A model generated the notes under the pieces. The model ran no database searches, had not been told where the DNA came from, and was given only the letters and a program-made list of their open reading frames with translations. A DNA stretch of 64,000 nt from Salana multivorans (GTDB taxonomy: Bacteria; Actinomycetota; Actinomycetes; Actinomycetales; Beutenbergiaceae), in the NCBI RefSeq assembly GCF_003751805.1, contig NZ_RKHQ01000002.1:496001-560000 (forward strand), given 5' to 3'. Each line of letters starts with the position of its first letter. Position 1 is the first letter of the stretch. This document shows positions 59,566 to 64,000 of this stretch, one piece after another. A program made the translations under genes and the position numbers.

Positions 59566-61887
59566 CTACTGCAGCAGCCCGTAGCTCTCGGCGAGCAGGA
59601 CGGCCTGCGCGCGCGAGCTGACCTCGAGGCGCTGGTAGAGCTTGCGCAGGTGGGACTTGATCGTGTTCTGCGAGATGTGCAGCTCCGCGGCGATCGAGCT
59701 CGTGCTCCGGCCGAGGGCGAGCAGCCTCAGCACGCGCTCCTGCTGCTGCGTGAGCGTCGGCAGCCCGCGCTGGATGAGTGGCGGGCTGGCGAGCAGTCGC
59801 GTCACCACCTCCCGCGGCAGTGCGGTCGGGAGCCGGTCGAGGTCCAGCCCCTCCAGCCACTCGCGGTACTCACGGGTCTCCGCGCACGCCAGCGCGAGGT
59901 ACTCGTCGTGCAGGTGCGCCTGCTGGGTCGCCCGCAGGAACAGCTCGGCGGCCGCCGCCCGCGCACCCTGCTGCGCGAAGGCGCTCCCCCGCAGGAGCAG
60001 CACGGCCGAGACGTACCGGCGCAGGTGGGTGCCCTGGATCTGGTGCTCCCCCAGCACGCCGTCGTTCGACGTCATCGCGATGGTCCTCCGGTTCTTGCCC
60101 GCCGCCAGCTCCAGGCGCAGCGAGATGAGCCCGTGGATGACGTCGTCGGCGCCGTCGGAGCGGCTGTCGCCCCGCGCGGCCAGCCGCGACAGCTCGCGGT
60201 GCGCGGCCGTGAACTCCCCCTGCGCGGCGAGGTGGGCCGCGTAGGACAGGTGGCTGAGCCGGTCGAACCGTGGGTTGGACTGGGCCCACTGGCCGTCGCG
60301 CTGGATCTCGGTGAACGACAGGAGGGCCGAGCTGCTGTCCTTGCTCACGTAGCTGGTGAGCATGACGACGTAGTGGAAGAACGGCCAGTACGCCGTTCCC
60401 TGGCTCGTGCGGTGGGCCGCGGAGACGAGCTCGGCGCGACCGGCGGCGTCGGTCGAGATCCGGGAGCCGAGCAGGAACAGCCGGGCGATGCGGGCCGGCG
60501 CCAGCATCGGCCCAGCGGCGAGCCCGTCGGCCCGGGCCCGCGCGAGGGCGAGGATGTCCTCGACGCCCTGGCGCTCGCCGAACAGCAGGAGGATGAGGGC
60601 GAGGAAGCCGAGCGCCTCGGCGGACAGGTCGGGACTCGCCTCCCGGGCCGTGTCGGCCTCGAGGGCGCTTCGCAGGTTCGCGAACCCGGTCGCGAGGTCG
60701 ATGACCAGGACCTCGGTGAGCGCCGCGACGATCCGGGCGTCGGCGAGGAGTCGCACCGGCGTCTCCGGGTCGTCGTGCAGCTCGTGCTCCAGGAGCGCCT
60801 CCGCCGCGTTGCGATGACGCAGCGCCGAGCGGAAGTCGCCGGCCGCGAGCGAGACCCGCTGACCGGCCAGCTCGACCTCGAGCAGCTCCCGCGGAGTGAG
60901 GCTCGCGTCGTCGGGCGATCCGAGAGCGACGTAGGCGGCGCGGAACTGCTCGTCGATGCTCATCGGTTGGATCGGCAGCCGGCGCAGCCGGTCGACGGCC
61001 GCCCGGACCTCCGCGAGGACGACCCGCGGGTCGCGGTCGCCCACGGTGGAGCGCCGCGGCTCGGCACCGCGCGAGCGCAGCAGCGACAGCGGCAGCGCGA
61101 GGCGCGGGGAGAAGGCGTCGTGGGAGGCGATCCGGTGGACGGCGCGGTCGAGCCGCAGCACACGGTCCAGCGTGAGCGTCAGCTCGTCGACGATGCCCGG
61201 GACGAGCGCCTCGACGAGCTCGTGCCGCAGCGGGTCCTCCGACGGCGACTGGTCCGGCGGGAGGGAGAGCAGCGTCTCGACGAGACGGTGCCGGACCCCC
61301 GCCTGGACCTCCTGGAGCTGACGGTTGAGCGCGATGGTGCCCGCGGCGCGCAGTGCGCGCGGCGTCGGGTGGTCGCGGACGATCGGGAGCAGCCGGTCGA
61401 GGTCGGCCGGGGTGCCGACGAGGGCCGCGTACCCGGGCGCGACCGAGGCGAGGTGTCCGCGCAGCTCCTCCCGCACGTGCTCCGCGCGCGCCGTCAGCCG
61501 TTCCCGCGCCGTGAGGAAGGGGGCGAGCAGGACGACGTCGGCCGCGCTCAGCACCGCCCGGGGGCTGGCACCGGACCAGGCGCGCGCGACGGCCTCGGCG
61601 CTCAGGAAGGCGGGGTCGAGCCGGTCCGGCGGGACGAGGCCGATCCGGACCGTCGGGGCCGTGGCGGCGAGCGCCGGGCCGACGGCCGCGTCGGTGAGGA
61701 GCGAGTAGTCGGCGACGACGAGCAGCGGCACGCTCCCAAGCACGGCGGAGAGCGACCCCGGCGCGACCCCGCGGCCGCGCAGCGGTGCGCCGTTCTCCCC
61801 CGCGAGCGTCAGCTCGCTGCGACCGCCGGAGCGGCCGAGCGCGACGAAGCCGTTCCCCGCCTGAATCCCTGTCCAGGCTCTCAGCAC
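59566..61887 (-). CDS. large LuxR-type transcriptional regulator (LAL-like, no Walker A)
   Basis: 773 residues. The C-terminal 60 residues are a LuxR/GerE helix-turn-helix: LTQQQERVLRLLALGRSTSSIAAEL then ISQNTIKSHLRKLYQRL (in pieces). The middle is all-helical with TPR-like alanine-rich repeats. The N-terminal 250 residues resemble a degenerate STAND/NTPase region, but GRSGGRSELTLAGENG holds no GKT/S and no clear Walker B follows, so ATP switching is doubtful. GTG 61887 is preceded by GGGGGGA. It is divergent from the surface-protein gene across 340 bp, which makes that gene its likely target. Confidence 0.87.
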   Translation of the reverse strand: MLRAWTGIQAGNGFVALGRSGGRSELTLAGENGAPLRGRGVAPGSLSAVLGSVPLLVVADYSLLTDAAVGPALAATAPTVRIGLVPPDRLDPAFLSAEAVARAWSGASPRAVLSAADVVLLAPFLTARERLTARAEHVREELRGHLASVAPGYAALVGTPADLDRLLPIVRDHPTPRALRAAGTIALNRQLQEVQAGVRHRLVETLLSLPPDQSPSEDPLRHELVEALVPGIVDELTLTLDRVLRLDRAVHRIASHDAFSPRLALPLSLLRSRGAEPRRSTVGDRDPRVVLAEVRAAVDRLRRLPIQPMSIDEQFRAAYVALGSPDDASLTPRELLEVELAGQRVSLAAGDFRSALRHRNAAEALLEHELHDDPETPVRLLADARIVAALTEVLVIDLATGFANLRSALEADTAREASPDLSAEALGFLALILLLFGERQGVEDILALARARADGLAAGPMLAPARIARLFLLGSRISTDAAGRAELVSAAHRTSQGTAYWPFFHYVVMLTSYVSKDSSSALLSFTEIQRDGQWAQSNPRFDRLSHLSYAAHLAAQGEFTAAHRELSRLAARGDSRSDGADDVIHGLISLRLELAAGKNRRTIAMTSNDGVLGEHQIQGTHLRRYVSAVLLLRGSAFAQQGARAAAAELFLRATQQAHLHDEYLALACAETREYREWLEGLDLDRLPTALPREVVTRLLASPPLIQRGLPTLTQQQERVLRLLALGRSTSSIAAELHISQNTIKSHLRKLYQRLEVSSRAQAVLLAESYGLLQ

Positions 61888-62227
61888 TGATGTCCCCCCA
61901 ATGACTCGGTCAGGTGACCGCGGTCCGATCAGCCCGGTGGCAGCCAGGCCTCGTACCTCCCCCGAGGGTGATTAAAGCGTGAACGAGATGCCAACGGCAG
62001 GTGAGTGTGACCCCAGGCAAGGAGTCACCCCCAAATCACCCCCTATGGCACCCGTTCTCCACCCCTTGAAGCAGAGCCTCCCACCCCAAGAGCACCCTCG
62101 CGCGGCGAGCGCCGGGAGTCGGGGGTTCACCAGAGTGGGGGCAGCCCCCTTCAGGGTGGCGAGCGCGGTGCACGGTCGAGGGGGCGCATCCGCAGGCTCG
62201 TCCCTGTCGAAAGGACCTCTGTTGAGA
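61888..62227. other. divergent intergenic region (340 bp) between LuxR-type regulator and surface-protein gene
   Basis: No gene seen. It contains a 14-bp inverted repeat CGGTCA-GG-TGACCG (61907-61920), an AT-richer patch ATTAAAG near 61971-61977, and a C-rich tract whose complement has four G-runs (62028-62065). It should carry both promoters; I could not assign -35/-10 boxes with confidence. Confidence 0.6.
61907..61920. promoter_or_regulatory. inverted repeat, candidate operator for LuxR-type regulator
   Basis: CGGTCA-GG-TGACCG is a perfect inverted repeat with 6-bp arms, 20 bp upstream of the regulator's start. Dimeric LuxR-type proteins bind such sites. Binding is inferred from position and symmetry only. 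Confidence 0.4.
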
Positions 62228-64000
62228 ATGCGGACACTGCGCAGAGCCGTGCCCGTCCTGGGGGTGGCGGCGCTGCTGGGCGCCATGCTGTCCCCGGCGG
62301 GAGTCGCGGACGCGGCCCCGGGCGACTTCGCCTGGGGAACCGTGACCGTCGACGCGAACAAGAACGGCGTGCTCGACGCGAGCGGCCCGGCCGGGGAGGT
62401 CGACCGGGGCCTCCAGGGCGCGACGGTCGAGATCCTCGACGCCACGGGCGAGCCCGTGGCCGACACGACCACCGCGGCCGACGGGACGTGGTCCGTCGCG
62501 GCGGAGCCCGCCGGCACCGGTCCCTTCACCGTCCGGGTGACGACGGTGGACGCCAACGGGAACGTCTACAAGCAGACGAGCCCCGCGCCCGTCGCCGTCC
62601 CCGCCGACGGCCGGATCGACACGCTCGTCTACCCGGTGTGGAAGCTCGACGCGAAGCTTGCCGACGACCCGAACGGTGTCGGCGGCCGGTCCATCATCAC
62701 GGGCGCCGGGCCGTGGGACGCGAACGACACCGAGCCGGGCTTCGACAGCGGCTCGACGAACACCGTCGTCCGCTCGGCCGACATCGTGGCGTTCAACTGG
62801 ACGCTCACCGTCGAGAACGAGGACGGCTCCCTCGGCCACTCGTTCGAGGACGCGATCTTCGAGCAGACCATCGTGCTGAACGACGGCGCGCTGGCCAACT
62901 TCGCGTCGATCCCCGCGGTGTGCCGGACCGGCAGCCAGATCGTCGCGCACCCCTCCGGCACGGTGATCGCCGCCAAGGCCGACCCGCCCGCGGGCACGAC
63001 GAGCATCACGCTGTCCTGCCTCCTCGGTGAGATGGGCAACGCTCCCGCGCCGACCGCCTACATCCTCGGCACCCAGGTGCAGCCGTCGGCGAAGTCGCCC
63101 AACGGCTCGAGCTTCGAGACCGAGTCGCGCTTCTACGCCGTCGACGCGAACGGCGCCGCGACCGCGCAGCCGACCGACGGTCCCGAGGTCCCGCCGATCG
63201 ACATCACCTCCGCCCCGCGCTACGACGTCGAGAAGATCAACGGCGACGCCTCGGGCAACTACGCGGGCACCCGCAACGGCGAGCCCGGCACGTACAGCTA
63301 CTACACGGTCCAGATCTCGACCGACCGCAAGGTCGGCGTCGAGGCGTTCCAGCAGCCCATCACCATGGAGGAGAGCTTCTGGGCGCTGATCCCGCCACCC
63401 GAGGGCACCAACCTCCAGATGGACGACCTGCGCTGGTACCTCACGGACTGCCGCCCCACCCCGGCCCCGAACTCGGGCCAGACCACGACCGGGCTCGTCT
63501 ACGGCAAGGTCGGAACCGGCGCATCGGTGGCGACCACCGCGAACGCCGTCCGCGACTCGGGCACCTGCACCATCGGTGGCCGCACCGGGGGCGATGACAC
63601 CGGCAGCTACCAGCTCTCGATGAGCGGGATCGACACCTCGGGGTCGACCTACCCGACCCAGACGGTCGCCGGGGCCTCGCTCGCGGCCGGTCCGTACTAC
63701 GTCGCCTCGTACCGGACCCAGATCTTCGTCCCGTACAGCGAGCTCGACCGCACCGACGGCGTCATGGACGGGAACGGGAGCCTCTCGCTCTACAACCGGG
63801 TCGGCGACTTCGACCCCACCGGGATCTCCGGGGCGAGCAACTTCGGCTCCGGCGTCGAGCCCGGTTACTGCGACCCCGGCCCCAATACCGACCAGGCGGC
63901 GAACTGCGACGCCATGGAGGACGACCGGCGCAGCAACAACGTCGTCGGTCCGCACACCAAGCGGATCAGCCCCGGAAGCTGGTCGAAGTACTTCTTCGAC
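62228..64000 (+). CDS. large secreted surface protein with SdrD B-like repeat (3' partial)
   Basis: At least 591 residues, running off the right edge. A signal peptide (RRAVPVLGVAALLGAML, cleavage near ADA-APG) is followed by an SdrD-type B domain with calcium-like loop (VDANKNGVLDASGPAGEVDRG, TVEILDATGEPVADT, AADGTWSV). Beta-rich Asp/Thr/Gly sequence typical of DUF11 or isopeptide-bonded adhesins continues after it. Cell-wall anchoring at the unseen C-terminus is expected. AAGGA (62211-62215) lies 12 nt before the ATG but 6 nt before an in-frame TTG at 62222, so a TTG start adding two residues is quite possible. Confidence 0.88.
   Translation, partial: MRTLRRAVPVLGVAALLGAMLSPAGVADAAPGDFAWGTVTVDANKNGVLDASGPAGEVDRGLQGATVEILDATGEPVADTTTAADGTWSVAAEPAGTGPFTVRVTTVDANGNVYKQTSPAPVAVPADGRIDTLVYPVWKLDAKLADDPNGVGGRSIITGAGPWDANDTEPGFDSGSTNTVVRSADIVAFNWTLTVENEDGSLGHSFEDAIFEQTIVLNDGALANFASIPAVCRTGSQIVAHPSGTVIAAKADPPAGTTSITLSCLLGEMGNAPAPTAYILGTQVQPSAKSPNGSSFETESRFYAVDANGAATAQPTDGPEVPPIDITSAPRYDVEKINGDASGNYAGTRNGEPGTYSYYTVQISTDRKVGVEAFQQPITMEESFWALIPPPEGTNLQMDDLRWYLTDCRPTPAPNSGQTTTGLVYGKVGTGASVATTANAVRDSGTCTIGGRTGGDDTGSYQLSMSGIDTSGSTYPTQTVAGASLAAGPYYVASYRTQIFVPYSELDRTDGVMDGNGSLSLYNRVGDFDPTGISGASNFGSGVEPGYCDPGPNTDQAANCDAMEDDRRSNNVVGPHTKRISPGSWSKYFFD

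Overview
The window is about 73% GC with dense, often overlapping genes. The markers are actinobacterial: rbpA, actinobacterial IHF (mihF), a GarA-type FHA protein beside MerR regulators, pafBC, a helY-type helicase, polyprenol-phosphomannose synthase, and the conserved order mihF-gmk-rpoZ-coaBC-metK-priA-fmt-rsmB. It reads as a chromosomal segment of a Micrococcales actinomycete, perhaps Cellulomonadaceae-like. That family placement is a guess from gene content, not a search result. I see no rRNA, tRNA, CRISPR array, intact insertion sequence or replication origin.

Layout. 0-8.2 kb: end of an ABC permease, small unknown genes, a divergent marR/oxidoreductase pair with visible operators, alanine dehydrogenase, and a GT2-GtrA/phosphodiester glycosidase pair. 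8.2-11.7 kb: RNase HI, eukaryotic-type UDP-glucose pyrophosphorylase, Nudix, LLM oxidoreductase. 11.8-16.1 kb: DUF881-DUF1290-DUF881-garA-ftsR-merR, with the usual DUF151 gene missing. 16.2-19.3 kb: acyltransferase, APH(3')-like kinase, HAD phosphatase, MmcQ/YjbR protein. 19.3-21.6 kb: a small accessory island with a VapC/FitB toxin and FitA-like antitoxin, a peptidase S41 remnant, a PPOX protein and a truncated integrase. 21.6-31.3 kb: MFS exporter, eukaryotic-type duplicated phosphofructokinase, CPA2 antiporter, UvrA-like ATPase, aroK-aroD. 31.3-42.9 kb: rbpA, ppm1-lnt, a degenerate amidohydrolase with helY, a lipid kinase, pafBC and a DUF3866-DUF952 fusion. 43-46.9 kb: hisE-hisG and an FMN-riboswitch-controlled ABC transporter, most likely for riboflavin. 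46.9-58.4 kb: rpe and the housekeeping run from rsmB back to mihF. 58.6-64 kb: tyrosine phosphatase, a large LuxR-type regulator, and divergently the start of a big secreted SdrD-like surface protein that runs off the right edge.

The most striking regulatory feature is a promoter grammar shared by about 26 genes: a -10-like hexamer (usually TAGGNT, TAGCCT or TACCGT, sometimes CAGGAT) ends 6-8 nt before the start codon, with no room for a Shine-Dalgarno sequence. This implies leaderless mRNAs and fixes many ambiguous starts. Other notable signals are a SigR-type promoter before rbpA, an FMN riboswitch followed by a perfect hairpin, operators at marR and at the toxin-antitoxin pair, a 32-bp perfect palindrome at the ppm1/rbpA junction, an 11-bp-phased repeat array after ftsR, and a probable CTG start for coaBC. 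I found no clearly new multi-gene system. The best candidates for new biology are the LuxR-like regulator with its divergent surface protein, the DUF3866-DUF952 fusion, and the start-less coding-like remnant between metK and coaBC.
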